DNA from: Pseudisothecium myosuroides
Taxonomy: Eukaryota > Streptophyta > Bryopsida > Hypnales > Lembophyllaceae
Length of the DNA: 64,000 nt
NCBI GenBank assembly: GCA_951799445.1
Contig: OX637290.1
Location: 2,668,501 to 2,732,500, forward strand
Reading direction: 5' to 3'
The translations under genes were made by a program, and so were the position numbers. Below are positions 12,981-25,873 of the stretch, in pieces. A model generated the notes under the pieces. The model worked only from the letters and a program-made list of their open reading frames with translations, was not told the origin of the DNA and did not search any database. Position 1 is the first letter of the stretch. Each line of letters opens with the position of its first letter.

Positions 12981-13381
12981 TGTGCCAAAATCAGGAGAAG
13001 GCACGAGATGGGCGCTACAGCAGGTGGTATCAGAAAAGGGTTATAATCCTATAACCCTTCACTCTAAACCCAAATTAACATATATGAACGTTTTTTTAAA
13101 TATGAACGTTTGTCAATCGTTCATATCTGTTTTTTGGGGATTGAAGAGTCGGACTTGACTTTATGTTCTCAAAGTCTCCTGGCTTTCGAGCGCTATTAGT
13201 CCACAATCATCTGCAAGATTCAAAGTGCAAATTTGTATTGAACAAAAAATTCCGGTGTCTACCGAGTCAACAATTTTGTATAACAGTGAGCCGTCTAGAT
13301 TCCTCTAAGTAAACACAGCCTATCTCAATGGTCTTTCTACACTAGCCTGTGGGATTCTCAAATCTTTCTACACTAGCTGGG

Positions 13382-16300
13382 TCACGAACAATCACTTCGG
13401 CACTCGCTTGCTGTGTCATCGTCGCTTCCTACTGCCGCAGCCTGAAACAGACAAGTAAACACATGTAAACAGCAGTGCAGAGTAAAACTCTACTTATTGA
13501 AAAAAGGAAAAAGAAATTGGTCACAAAAAAGGGTAAACTATGGCAAAATTTATCTTCACCATCTTCATCATGCGATAAATCCCTACAGGACCAAGGATAT
13601 ATAATTTAAAAATGATCAACTCCATTTATTGTACTGTCAAAAATACAAGTTACATGGGGTCAAACTAGATATCATTTGAATCAATGAAGAACTTTTCATC
13701 TGTTTGTGAAAAACTAAAAAAAAAGGAACAAAAGAAAGTCTCCCTGTGATCTACTCGAAACTGCCAAAAAGAAACACGAGGCCTAAAGTTGGGCCTCATG
13801 GCAAGTTTTGCAAAGGTCGATAATGCAACTTGGAGGAATAATTTGAAGTTGATGTGTAAGCGAAAGCTGTAAATTTGAGTTGTACATTACATTACATTCA
13901 TACACTTAAATCTATAATTATTATCGTCAATGTTTTTATAAAAATACCTTTAACTGAGAATTCAAAATTTTATTACAATAAAAAATATTGACAATTATTT
14001 AGTAAATTGTTTTAGAATGGGTTTGAAACAAGACTCTCAATATGATGATTTAAAAAAGAATTATACTAATCAAAACTATACAATTATTTTTGAAAGATCA
14101 CTTTTGAACTAAATTCTTTCAAAATTTTCAATATTGGAGAGACATAGTTCCAATGCATAAATATAGAAAGTTCACACAAAGCAGTTTTGGAAGTCCGAAC
14201 TGTCCAATAGAATTGTCCTCTTAGGATAAAGGGATACTTACGAAATGCTATTTAAAAAACACCAACATAGAGCTTTGAGAGGCATAATCAAATAGATCTC
14301 TCACCTGCCGAATTGCACGCAAAGTGGCCGCAACGTTGGATTCTGAACGATCATTCCACGTCCTTGGCTTCGAAGCTGGGTTGAGGAGAGTGGAGGTCTG
14401 ATCCTGACATACAAAATAAATGAGAGTGGAAAATTGCATTGCGTGCGTTGGTGAAAAAATAATTAAAATTGGAGAAAAACTTAGTCTTCATATTACCTAC
14501 TAAGAAAAATATGAGGCCTGTCTTGGTCCCTAAGAGATTAATAACATGCCAATCTCAACAAAGCGGTCAAGGGAAAGGTCAATACCTGGCTTCTTATCTG
14601 TTCCAGTTCCAAACCACCGTTCTCAGATGTCCTTCTTGTTTCTGTCACAAGAATTTCCTTGATCTGTTCAGCAAAACATTAATAAACATCAGAACCATGA
14701 AGCAAGCCTCACTGTCAAAACAGTTTAATGTACAATTGTGGACTTTGTGGATCAGTCCAGGAATGTAGTCCCTAAAACGTTGCAATTCATGTCCACAAAC
14801 CAGTGCACAAGTTCATATCACAGGTAGAGGATACTAAAACCATAAGGGACCTGATCCCGTCTCCTATAGACTGACACCTGTTGTTACCAACCGCAACTCA
14901 TCTATTGATGCACTTGGTTGGCCTTCCATTAGCAAGATGGGGTGTAAGCATGGCTTCGCTAAATATCTGTGGTCACTGATCTTTTAAAAGAAAATGGGGT
15001 TGTCCACTCTCCCTTCAATAGTCTACAATCACCTGCTTTGAAATTGCATAAGAAAATTCACAGAGATAACAACTTGATTTAAACGAATTTAGTTCTTGTG
15101 AACGCAAATAGGATCCAATACCTTAGAGCAAATTAGGAAGAGGGAAGAGTGTGCTATACCTTCTCTGAATTCTCTGCTGAGCTTGCAACAGGAAAATCAC
15201 TCGTTTGAGGTGACAAAGAGCTTCGACGTGGTTTGAGCTGAGGTGTCGGTCTAGGGGAGGACCTTGCTTGGCCCAAGTAGGTCTGGGCCATTTTATTAAC
15301 TGAAGCGTCATGTTTGATAGACGAAGACCTGGACACTGAGGGTGAAGATGAGAGGAACGGAGTAATGGGAGGACCTCTAGGACTACTCCTGCCAGAACGA
15401 GGGTTCGCATCATATGAACCCATCAAGCCTCGAGGTGGTGACTGAGGTGGCGACAGTAGAGTACAAAAGTTTGGGCCCCCCTTTGGAGATGAGCTTGCTG
15501 ACTCTGACGTGAACCCGTCCTCTTCGGACGATGAGATGTTCGTATAAGGGCTGGAAGCGTTTGAAGAGCGGCGTGACAATTCATAACCACTTTGGCTTAA
15601 TTCCATACCTGGTTCCTCTCCTTCATGTGGAACTAATGCTGAAGCTCCAGTACTTTCCAACAAGCGAGCTCTAAGTCGACTGGTCACGTCTGAATCCTCA
15701 TTATGGCTTATGCCAACCATTGACAACATAATACTACTGCCTGAGCCATTGTCCCTTGCCCATTGGCGGCGGCTTCGTGGTGTAGTTACAGGTTGCTCAG
15801 CATTAGCCAAGGTCAATTGCTCCTCCTGTCTTGCTTGTGGAGCTTCTTCACTCTTTAATGATTGGTCTCTGGCCTGAACAGAAACGCCATGTTCTTCACC
15901 TCTTGTTCTGGAGACATCCACAAAAGATATGGGATCATAGGCAGGTTCCAAAACCTTACCAGAAGGCGTCTTATAAGGCTCCGGAATCTTATCAGGAAGT
16001 GCTGGAGAATCAGCAATATTTGCATGATCATGTATTCGTGCATCATCACTTGTAATGGTTTTACGGGCCGCTGGGTTCTCAATTGCAGGTTGGCCTGCGG
16101 GATGCTCCCTTTCCACAGTCCCTGCCATCGGACTTTCAGGGCTTTCAGGATCCAGTCTTTGAGCAAACTCACTATGCTGGTCCTGTTCAACAGATGGTGA
16201 TTCAGATGGGACTTGACGTTGCGCTTCGACCTGTGCCTTCAACACAGAATGGTTTTGAGACGCAGATTCGCGGAAATGGGAGTCGTGTTCTGAATCCACT

Positions 16301-19271
16301 GATAGCCGTGCAGAATCGATTGATTTCCGTGCACTCCACCGGCTGTGTTCAGCGTCCACATCAGAGCCTACGGTTGTCAACGCATCCACAAAATCACTGA
16401 CTCCCTCGTCATCCGAACTTGGTGTCTGCATCCTGCGTCCCTGCTTTGCATTCTCAATGTCTTTGGCACTGATCTTCAAAGGGGCCAAAACAGGCCCTTG
16501 GTCCACTTCAGGCAGTTGTTGCCGCTTCGACATGGTCTTTTCAGGAGACTGAGGCTCGTCTGGGGTGAGGTCGCCGCCCTCAGAGACCCTGTCAAGTCGC
16601 ATTGATCGAAGCTCGGGAGTGAAATCGCCTGTAAACCCTTCGAGATTTTCGAAGTGGGCTGACGATAATCGTTCTCTGTTATTTTGGATTTTTTCAGAAC
16701 TTCAGTGTCGAAGAGTCGGTACTAATCTTGATTTATTCTACGGTAAAATCCTGTCACTAAACTCATTTCCTTCTGAATCTGTTTCAACAAGAAAATTCAT
16801 GAACCCCAAATCATGTAGAAAAGTACCTGGGATAAACGCTGTTTGAGACTTTTTTCATACTGCTTTTCCTCTGGCACAACATTAAAATATAAGAGTTTAG
16901 TATACAATGTTTCTTCTTGACAACAGCAGGACAGTAAACACGTTTCTGAGTACAAGTTCTAAAAGTGGGGTCAAAGTACCAAACAGAAAGTTAGGTAAAA
17001 AGAGACAGTTTCAGGAACTTCGAAACAGCGTCTTAATGAGAATCTTCCCCATAATTCATGGAGAGATCTCCCTCTAATCATATAGGAGATCGCTGTGACC
17101 ATAACGGAGATCTCATCATGAATTATGACGAGGATTCTCTTTGTGATGCTAATTAAAAGTTCTCCAAAGAGTCTAATTTACTGAAAACACTGCTACTAGG
17201 GAGCGAACATAAAGCTGAAAGTCGACAACAAAGATGAAAATAGTAAGCCCACCTCTTGTTGGACTTGTACTGCAAGTTGCTCTTGACGCTCTTGTTCAGC
17301 TTGCTCAGCTTTCTCGAGCTGCGAGGTGGCCCAGGTAAGCCTGAAAAATGTCGGGTCTGTGTACCTCTTCACACATGCACCTCGCCCGTCTCCATCGAAC
17401 CTGTTACGAGTGTAGATCTATTATACAGGTCCAGTAAAGATAGAATAGAAATTGAAAATACAATTATTCCCAGTAATGAAGATCCTATTTTTTTAGGAAA
17501 TGCATGACCTTTGAGTGCAGTTAGAAGTAGACTATTTATTTCGTATTTAAACTTTGGTATACGAATGTGAACAACTCTTTGATGATAAGGTGGGAGAATA
17601 CGAGATTATTGTTGGGTGTTGTTTCTATACACATACAAGTTTGCTGATACTGTTGATTGCAGTAAACTCTATAAATCTATCACTAATTCAGTAACGGTAG
17701 TAGTAAATAAAATTATTACGATAAACCTTGAAAGGAAACTAAAAGGGAACAAACAGTTTGTAATATACTCTCAAGGTGAGTTTCATACTTGTCCAGGAGA
17801 AACAGGCGAGGAGGACCTCGACAGTCGTCATAGAAGTTTCGAACGAAGCGTGGAAGCTCCCCTTGCGCGCAAAGATTTTGGTCCATTGGCAACGGTGCAC
17901 GCCATTTGGATCCTGCCACGTCCAAAACAGCATCAGACCACTTCCACATATGCGCAGATATTCTGAAACAAGATAACGCACATGGTAAATCCTTTTCAAT
18001 GAGTAATAGCTATAAAATCTAACGAAAGAAAACGAGACAATGCTTGCGTGTGGCGTACGTGCAGTGTATGCAAATCGAAACTGGCTGGCTTTCGCAACCA
18101 ATGCCTTTTCAACCACAGGCAGATCTGCCTCTAAACGAGTCACCCGGGTCTTCAAATTCTGCCCTCGTGACACAATTTTCACGATGTCTTCATGCAGGTC
18201 GCGGAAAATCTCAGCTGCGAACCTGTAAAAGAGGATGAACTTGCACAAGTCAATTGGTGCCACTACATTGATACCGCAGCTCGTCTACATCCGGTAGGAA
18301 TATAAAGACCACAGATTGCGTCCACAATATCACAACATAGAGTAATTACCGTCCATTAATAAAGACCCCAGTTTGCTACTTTCAAAACCATTATCTCACA
18401 AGCCTGTAGCAGAATTTGCAACAAACGGAGAAAGCAGATAACCAATTAAAGCAACACGAGAAACAACAATCTCCGCAAAAAGAAAGCTTATCAAGCGCGT
18501 TCCTTTCAGGATAACCTAACCCCATGAAATAAGCAAATCTGAGACAACTCCTCATTACTTAAGGTAGAGGATACTAAAATTGACAGGGACCTGATCTTGT
18601 CTCCTATTGACTGACCCCTGTTACCAACAGCAATTCATCTATTTATACAGTCGATTAGCTTAACTGACCAAGTTGGGGGTAAGCACGACTTGGCTAAATG
18701 TCTACAGCCACTGATCTATGAATGGAAAAGGGGTTGTCAACTGTCCCTTCAATAGCAGTCTACACCCTCCCACCTTGAAATATTGCATAAGAAATTCATA
18801 CCTTGAGTGAGAAAATTAGATCTCAAGAGAGTTCGACACGTAGTACCCAAAGTGATCTCTCTAGTGAGCTCAATACTAGCCTCCCAAAGAAAGCACACTC
18901 CTACATATGGGATGAAATGCTTAAAAGTGACGCAAATAGTGCCTTTTACCCTAAATCAATTGACAATCAATAATCCCGGCGAAAAGAAACCTTGCCAAAA
19001 GCGTTAAAATTTCAGCTAAACCTAAACCTAAATCTAAATTTCACCTAACCCATGAAATACGTAATCTGATTCTTCGTATTTGAGAATTGCAAGGGAGGGA
19101 GAATCGAAAGACATACTCAGCAAGGTCACCGAGCTGGCGAACAAGGCCCACAAGGCCAGCCATGGCCACGCCTTCCAGCAACCCCTCCGAGTCATCTCCA
19201 ACTGCAGTGCGGTAAAGCTCCGGGTTGGCCAAGCTATGCTCGCACCGCACTTCGTACCGCACCAAAGGCAT
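13382..19271 (-). CDS. SCAR: SCAR/WAVE actin-nucleation regulator (plant SCAR family)
   Basis: SCAR/WAVE proteins activate the Arp2/3 complex at the cell cortex as part of the WAVE complex, driving branched actin growth (important for tip growth in mosses). Nine exons, minus strand: 19271-19117, 18222-18059, 17912-17789, 17400-17253, 16870-16827, 16675-15160, 14663-14586, 14403-14305, 13441-13382. All joins have GT-AG borders and keep frame, giving 2,388 nt, 795 residues. The start MPLVRYEVR matches the family's conserved N-terminus. The SCAR homology domain covers residues 1 to about 170 with [29 protein letters not shown] and [12 protein letters not shown] Ser-rich linker with [11 protein letters not shown] follows. 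A WH2 (actin-binding) motif LEQIRSQ lies at about 735-760, then an Ala/Arg connector and an acidic end (GSDDD). The usual Trp of the acidic tail is absent. An in-frame ATG six codons upstream is possible but unlike the family. Confidence 0.93.
14823..15060. repeat. Intron repeat, copy 1 (pairs with 18563-18799)
   Basis: About 238 bp in the SCAR intron between exons 6 and 7 that matches 18563-18799 in another intron of the same gene. Shared blocks include GGTAGAGGATACTAAAA, GGGACCTGAT and GGGGTTGTC. No inverted ends or RNA polymerase III boxes were seen. Confidence 0.7.
17034..17155. repeat. Imperfect hairpin within a SCAR intron
   Basis: The left arm TAATGAGAATC...GGAGATCTCC pairs with GGAGATCTC...GATTCTC and an outer GATGCTAATTA. 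The stem of about 45 bp has bulges. It could be a small foldback element. No known non-coding RNA is recognised. Confidence 0.4.
18563..18799. repeat. Intron repeat, copy 2 (pairs with 14823-15060)
   Basis: Second copy, same orientation, in the first intron of the SCAR gene. Many substitutions and small indels separate the copies, so the duplication or insertion is old. Confidence 0.7.
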
Positions 19272-20850
19272 TGCGTCTCTTGATCTCAATCTTCACAAAT
19301 CAATGTAGTCATATCCCTGAAGAATAGACAAACCTTAAGTTGCTTTTTCAGCTTCATGGATGCACTTCATCAGTCTCGTATAGCTTCAGGAATCCTCAGT
19401 TCGGGACACCTCTGCAACTAGATTACAGGAACCAGCTTGAACATTTCATGAACATGGTAACAACACCTGATGCACATCGAAACTAGGCTTCCGTTTTGTA
19501 AGCCAGCGCCTCTCTTTCTCCTTCATCTCAATTTCCAATTCCTTTCTTTCACCTGTTTGCACAAAGCGGGTTCATTGTCAAAACAAACGAGTGGCCCAAA
19601 GAAAAGTAGGATCTTCGCTCAGAGCTCACACAAGAGCTTGGACTCGGAAGAGATTAGCAAGTCAAACGGATGCACGGATTGACCCTGCCTGCTTTAAGAA
19701 GTTGACTAAACGTCTGTCACACTCGACCCTCTCTAATTGCACTACCTCAAGGGGGGTGGGTTCTAAATGCACTCTGACATGCCTTGCCATGTGGAGATTC
19801 TCGGAATATGCAACTACAGAGAGTGCAATTAGAGAGAGTTAAGTGTCGTCAACTAAGTCACACTTAACCTAAAGTCGAATGCAATGACTCAGAAAAAATA
19901 TACTACAATTTTCTAGGCGATTCCACTAAATGCTCGGAAACCGGGGATTCGTGGCAGACTACGAGACTCGATCTCTGGCACATTAAATTTTGGGTTACTC
20001 GTGGGATTGACTACGAAACCAAACTCACACGTGATGCAAACTAATGCCGCAGAAAATCTTTCTCGAAGCGCGTCCTGCTCGTGGGAAGCGAGCAACAGAA
20101 TTAGGGCTCGGTTGCACGAAACTGCATACCAGGAGTAATTGCAGCCCAATTCAACTATTGACCTCTTCGCAATGTTCGCATTCACAAACCCTAAACCCCA
20201 CTAGCTCCATGCTCGACACTCCCAGTCTCCCACTCTCAAATCACATCGAAAACACTCTTGCAAACTTCCGATTCCACCCCTAATCCTAATCGTCTCATGA
20301 AAACCTGAACGGTTTCTCCAAAACCATAACAACAAATCAATTCCACTGCACAACAAATTCAACACGAGCTGAACCCCACTCTACAGAAGCGGCGACGACG
20401 TTACAAGCGGGTGTTTTTTCCAAACAAATGAAACAGAATTTCATTGCACGTTACAAGCTTATAGTGAAGAATCCCATCACTTAAGATTCCCCAGCAGCAC
20501 CAAAACGAACCTAGATCGAGTGGAACCCTTATCTTTCTCCGCCCTACTCCAAATGCTACAATTTCGCTCGTGAATTCAAACAAAAACAACAAGAAAGGCA
20601 ACGCACGTGTGCATCAGAAAATCGTCACCTTGCTCGCCAGCTGATCCCCAATCTCCCAAACTTCCCCAAGAGTGACTGAATACGATTCTCCAAGAGTGCT
20701 TCTTCTTTAGAAAAGTTGCAAAACGGAGGGTAAGCTTACGCTTACACTTTGTTTTTGCAGGTCCCACACTCATTTGCTGTTGCCAAAGGCTCAAAGTGCA
20801 ACCATATGATTGCAAAAAGAATTTGTTAGGGTTCCGGAAGTTAGTGCAAT
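19272..20850 (-). promoter_or_regulatory. Presumed 5' leader/promoter region of the SCAR gene
   Basis: This lies upstream of the SCAR start codon and is less AT-rich than the flanking intergenic DNA. Read on the minus strand it contains AACCCTAA-like leader sequence near 20180-20200, often seen at plant transcript 5' ends. No TATA box or intron borders could be assigned with confidence. The short open frames here are not considered genes. Confidence 0.3.
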
Positions 20851-21211
20851 TGCAGGAGCCTCAGTGCAAGTTCAGTGCAAGTTCAGTGCATTGATGGTTT
20901 GGAGGCTTGCAGTTTGCCGTGTCGGCCTGAAAGATGGGGGATTTTGTTTTGGGGAGGAGGAATGTTGAACAGGGTACACATGGGCTTTATCATAGCAAAT
21001 GATTGTGCACTAATGAGCATTCATTCTTTTACTATTTTTCCTGCATTTTATTTTTATTTTTATAAAACAAATGGAATAACCATTGCATTCCTGCTTTTGT
21101 TTGTGTGAGTTTGTTGCAACAGATGTTTTCCTCAGAGATACTACCCACATGACAAACATGACCAGTGATTCTAATATCACTTTGGAGAAGTAAGTTAGCC
21201 AGTTTACTGCA

Positions 21212-21484
21212 AGGCGGGTACCCCAAAACCGCCACTTTTTCCTTCTGTGCCGAATTACTATAATTAGACTGGTCAATTTTCATATTTTCTTGTTGGCACT
21301 TGAAAGGAGGTTCCAACGCACTAAAGAACATGATATTTGAATACCATAAGCAAAAGTTATGAGGAAACAAAGTTTGGTTCTGAAATAGTTTTTTTCACAT
21401 AGGTACATAATCAATTTTAGAAATGTACACAAAGTGAAGATGGCAGTTCATAGTCAATAGCACATTTTTGGGTGCTCACCTTAT
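21212..21484. mobile_element. MITE related to the 2202-2477 family
   Basis: Left edge AAGGCGGGTACCCC, right edge GGGTGCTCACCTTA. The interior shares CTTGAAAGGAGGTTCCAACG and CACATAGGTACATA with the copies near 1.7-2.5 kb. No coding content. Confidence 0.6.
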
Positions 21485-22690
21485 TTCCTCAATACTAATG
21501 TGATACGGGGGTAATACTTGGTGACATCTACATCAAAACTAGGTGATACCTCGGTAAAGTTTAGCTATTGGTCATACAAAACAACAACAATCTACCTATT
21601 TCGATAAATAAATAAATAAAAAGAAAGTTTTCTTCACAAAAAATAGAAAACGTCTTTTGATTGTAGCCAACTGGCAAAAAATTGCACATGAAAATTACAA
21701 TGAAGCTGACCATTATAAAAAGGTAGAAGGGCATTTATTAGCTCATTTGCAATATTGGTTAGTTTGAGTTTACGTGAATATTCCTTGCAAGGTAAATGGA
21801 ATTGACATCTAACTGAAGTTGTTTCATATTTTTTGGACCTACATGGCATTAATTAAAAAACTTGAAATTAGAATCAACTAAGGCTTTATTGTTTATTATG
21901 TTTGACGATTCAGGTGTTACAACTATAAAACTAAATGGTTTACAGCACTATAAGAGAAATGTGTGTTTTAAGTATAGTCCTAGAAGTAATGACCTTTAAA
22001 AAAAATTATTAAAATTTTACTAGAAATACATGTGTTTTCAATAAAAATTTACTAAAAATCACCTCAAAAGGTCATTACTTGTAGAACTATACTTAAAACA
22101 CACATTTCTCTTGTAGTGCAGTCTCCCAATCCGCTTTTTACATGTCAAACCAATATTGTTGATCACCAAAAAATTATGATTAAGGTTACAACACATAACA
22201 TGCATAATCCCAATGCACTACATGTTATTGCAACTGTTTGAAATGAATTTCTGATTAGTTTATTTCTCCAAGTTTAAGTATAGTTCAACCTGACTTCCAA
22301 GTGCACAATCGTACACAAATGAAATCTTATTAATTAGAACCATTCATTGTAAAAATAGGATATTTGATGCTCAAACTACATTTTTAAAAAAAACTTGTAA
22401 TAATATAAACTACTCAGAATGTTAGGATGCATTTACCTCCAAAATTTTCTTCATCGCTAATTCTAGTCTTTTAGTTCTTCAAGAATTTAATGGTGCAAGT
22501 ACAACTTCTTTATTGCCTGTAAAAGTCATTTGATCTGTTACATTGAAATTCATTATTTTGCTTAAACACTATTAAAGCCTTCTTAAAATACGCTTGCAAG
22601 TATAATTTCTAGTACAAAGAGCAAAAAAATGCCTTGTATTTTAAAGAAAAACAAGGTAATGAGTCATAAAAGAAGTACACGTGGGTGTGG
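21485..22690. other. Intergenic with one CACTA MITE
   Basis: Apart from the element at 21946-22117 nothing was recognised. Short frames such as 21634-21849 on the minus strand show no domain. Confidence 0.4.
21946..22117. mobile_element. CACTA-type foldback MITE with CAG duplication
   Basis: A 172-bp palindromic element with ends CACTATAAGAGAAA and TTTCTCTTGTAGTG. The 3 bp on each side are identical (CAG at 21943-21945 and 22118-22120). This copy preserves the uninterrupted version of a site that is split by another element at 45970. Confidence 0.85.
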
Positions 22691-24198
22691 AAAAAAAAAT
22701 GTAGAAGTTGGAAATAATCTAAACATTAGTTTCAAATCCATGGCCGCATTCAATTCATCACCTTTTAAAAAAAATTTGCCACGTAACCCATAAAACCTGA
22801 ATTTTAAAAAATTTCAATCTCTTGAGTTGTAAAATAAGTCCACATACGTGTGGAAAAAAAATGTAGAAGTTGGAAATACTCTAGGCATTATTTTCAAATC
22901 TATGGCTGCATTCCATTCATCACCCATGTTTTAAAACTTGCCATGCAACCCTATAAAACCTGAATTTTAACAAATTTCAATCTCATGAGTCATAAAATAA
23001 ATACACGTAGGTGTGGACAAAAAATGTATAAGTTGGAAATACTCTAGCCATTACTTTCAAATCCATGGTTGCATTCAATTCACCACCGATTTTTTAAAAT
23101 TTGCCACATAACCCAAAAAAACTAAATTTTAATGAGTTCCACTCTTTAAAATTAGTGTCTCATTTCTTTGAATGTACTATGAGAAAAGAAAAAAAATGAA
23201 TTAGTCATGCCTTGTGGTTTAAAGAACCAAATGCTTAGAAGTCATGATATTTGCATATAAAAGAATGAAAAAAATAATGTGCAAGTTGAAAATACTCTAA
23301 ACATTTAGAATTCATGAGTGCACTAAAATTAGTGCCCCATTTTCTTGAATGTACTATGAGAAAGAAAAGAAAAAATTATCCATACCCTGTAGTTTAAAGA
23401 ACCAAAATAATGCTCAAAAGTCATTAAATGTGAATGCAAAAGCATGAAAAAAAGAATGTGTAAGTTGAAAATACTCTAAACATTTAGAATTTGTGAGCGC
23501 ACTAAAATTAGTGCCCCATTTTCTTGAATGTACTACAAGAAAGAAAAAAATGAATTAGCTATGCCCTGTAGTTTAAAGAACCAAATGCTCAAAAGTCATA
23601 AAATTTGCATGCAAAAGAATGAAAAAAAGAATGTGCAAGTTGAAAATACTCTAAGCATTTAAAATTCATGAGCGCACTAAAATTAGTGCCCCATTTTCTT
23701 TTGTACACCTACACAAACTTATTTTATGACTCATGAGATTAGAGTTTATTAAAATTCAATTTTTTGGGTTATGTGGCAAATTTAAAAAAAATCAATGGCG
23801 AATTGAATGCAGCCATGGATTTGAAAGTAATGCCTAGAGTATTTCCAACTTCTACATTTTTTTTCCACACCCATGTGGACTTATTTTACGATTCATGAAT
23901 TTCCAAATCTTTAAAATATAGGGCATGGCCCATTTCTTTTGTATTACGTGGCAAATTTAAAAAAATCGGTGGTGAATTGAATGCGGCCATGGATTTGAAA
24001 GTAATGGCTAGAGTATTTTCAACTTGCACATTTTTTTCCACACCCACATGGACTTATTTTATGATTCATGAGATTTGAATTCATTAAATTTCAAGTTTTA
24101 TGTGTTACGTGGCAAATTAAAAAAAATTGGTGGTGAATTGAATGCGGCCATGGATTTGAAAGTAATATTTAGATTATTTCCAACTTCTACATTTTTTT
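22691..24198. repeat. 1.5-kb foldback made of tandem repeats
   Basis: The left arm (22691 to about 23140) contains about three tandem units of roughly 150-165 bp with the block TGTAGAAGTTGGAAAT and ATCCATGG[CT]CGCATTCAATTC. The right arm (about 23700-24198) carries the same units inverted. The loop (about 23140-23700) is a second tandem array of roughly 180-bp units containing ACTAAAATTAGTGCCCCATT. A transcript across it would fold into a long double strand. No coding capacity. Confidence 0.75.
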
Positions 24199-25419
24199 GT
24201 TAGTGAAATTACGAACGCACTAAACAATGTAATTTTGGTTAAATAAATAATTGCAGTGTAAGTTTTGTTATCTACGCGTTGTTTTAAGGATCTACTTCTT
24301 CAATGAAAATTGTTTTTTTTAATTAATTCAGTAGTATGTTTATGAAATGAATGATGCTAATTATGTAGCTTTGGTATTTAAGAGCCATAATGCTTTAGTC
24401 CTTTTTGTAAAAGAGTAAATAATTATGATGCTTTGAGCTATAATGCTTATAATTTGCTATGATGCTTTTGAAAGTTATTTATGATAATTGCAGCCATGAA
24501 GTTTTGCTTTCTTCTAAGAAGAAAATGTATACACTTCTAATTTTATCCAAAATGTCTTCAAAATCTTATTAATTTATACAAGCAAAAAAAATGTAGAAGT
24601 TGTAAATATTTTAAACATTAGTTTATGATTGATGAGCGTATTGATTGCAAGCTTCTAAAAAAATGTATGATGACTATGGATTTGGCCTTGTAAGATACAT
24701 TAGGGTGTTTATTGTTTGTTCCCAATCTCTATTTTTCTAGCAATCATTTTGGTTTAGAAATAGTATGACACGCATTTCATTTTCAACTCCTTAATATGTA
24801 AAATATTTTTTGCCCCTATGTAATTATAAGACTTTTTTTCTACGCTTATTTTTTAGAAAGTATGTCATTTTTTGGAAATTATGCAAATAATTTTTGTTAC
24901 TATATAGAAATGAGTTATAAAAGTTATCAAGCCATGAAGCTAATTCTAGACCAAAAATTCTCAAAATAAATTGCAAAGGGGGAAAAGGTCACATTTGTAG
25001 CAAGGTGTACAAACTGGTTGTTTCAACTGAATTTAGGGTTTAAATGATGACAACAAGGAAAGGGATTTGAGAAAACTAAAATTGTAGAAAATGAAATTGA
25101 AAGCCAAGAGCCTAAAACCTCAAAATTAGCATACTTGCGCCTATCAAGTACTACTCGATATTTGAAATTCCCAAGTACACAATGATTCCAATTAAATATA
25201 CTTGAGTATAAACACCAACTTAAGGAGTTCTTACGTCCTTCTATTCTCTTAGTTAGTTTGCATTTACTTTGTAGTGATTCTTTTGAGTTAGAGAGAGAGA
25301 ATTGTAGATCTTGTCTTTGTGTAGAGTAAGCTTAAATGTTCACTGAGTACTCTAGAGGCTGCCAAAGGTGTGACTACTCCTATTCTAACTTCTTGTTGTG
25401 GGTGTGCAAGGTGTGAGTA
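24199..25419. other. Intergenic, upstream of the acidic-protein frame
   Basis: No gene or repeat boundary recognised. The segment just before 25420 may be the promoter or leader of the next frame. Confidence 0.35.
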
Positions 25420-25873
25420 ATGGCTGGATTTGAGAACGATGATATTAGTTGCTATTATAATGTGATTGGAGCGGCGGCCAGCTCGAGAGACGTAGGGATA
25501 AAGAAAAGGAAGTTCAAAGCTGCATTTCCAGCTCCTTCTTCCTCTGTTTTTGAGAATCCATCCATCATGGGTGATGAGTCATACACAAGTAGCGAAGGTT
25601 TCTTTTTTCTAGGAATCTGATTTAGAGTTTAAGGAATCCAATTTAGAATTTGAGGAATCCAACTATGAAGATGATACTGACGAGGAGAAGGATGCGCTAA
25701 TTTTGGATTTCCCTCTAGAGCCATACAAATCCGACAATGAAGACCTGCAGAATTTCTTCCAAGAAGGCGACATTGAAAATGCGGACAAGGAGGAGGATGG
25801 AGAGGAAGAAGAGAATGGATTTGAGCATGGCTTTCTTGATTGGATTTGGAACTCGGAGTCCGACAATGATTAA
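25420..25873 (+). CDS. Acidic protein frame, possibly the first exons of the DUF7869-type transposon gene
   Basis: The sequence opens with ATG at 25420 (MAGFENDDISCYY) and stays open to 25620. A second open stretch in another frame, from about 25611 to a TGA/TAA cluster at 25871-25873, encodes a strongly acidic peptide with three ES-x-LEF type repeats and ends in FLDWIWNSESDND. A TTTCTTTTTTCTAG acceptor sits exactly before the second frame. A donor such as GAC|GTAGGG (about 25495) would join the two in phase, so a short intron is plausible, or a frameshift has occurred. Lys/Arg-rich IKKRKFK in the first part could be a nuclear signal. No family recognised. The location just upstream of a transposase relic suggests it belongs to that element. 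Confidence 0.4.

Noticed and set aside
15123..16605. Other frames overlapping the large SCAR exon
   Set aside because: They are antisense or out-of-frame shadows of the real exon 15160-16675.
19017..19036. Interstitial telomere repeat
   Set aside because: Only two or three CCTAAA-like units with drift (CTAAACCTAAACCTAAATC) in an intron; too short to call.
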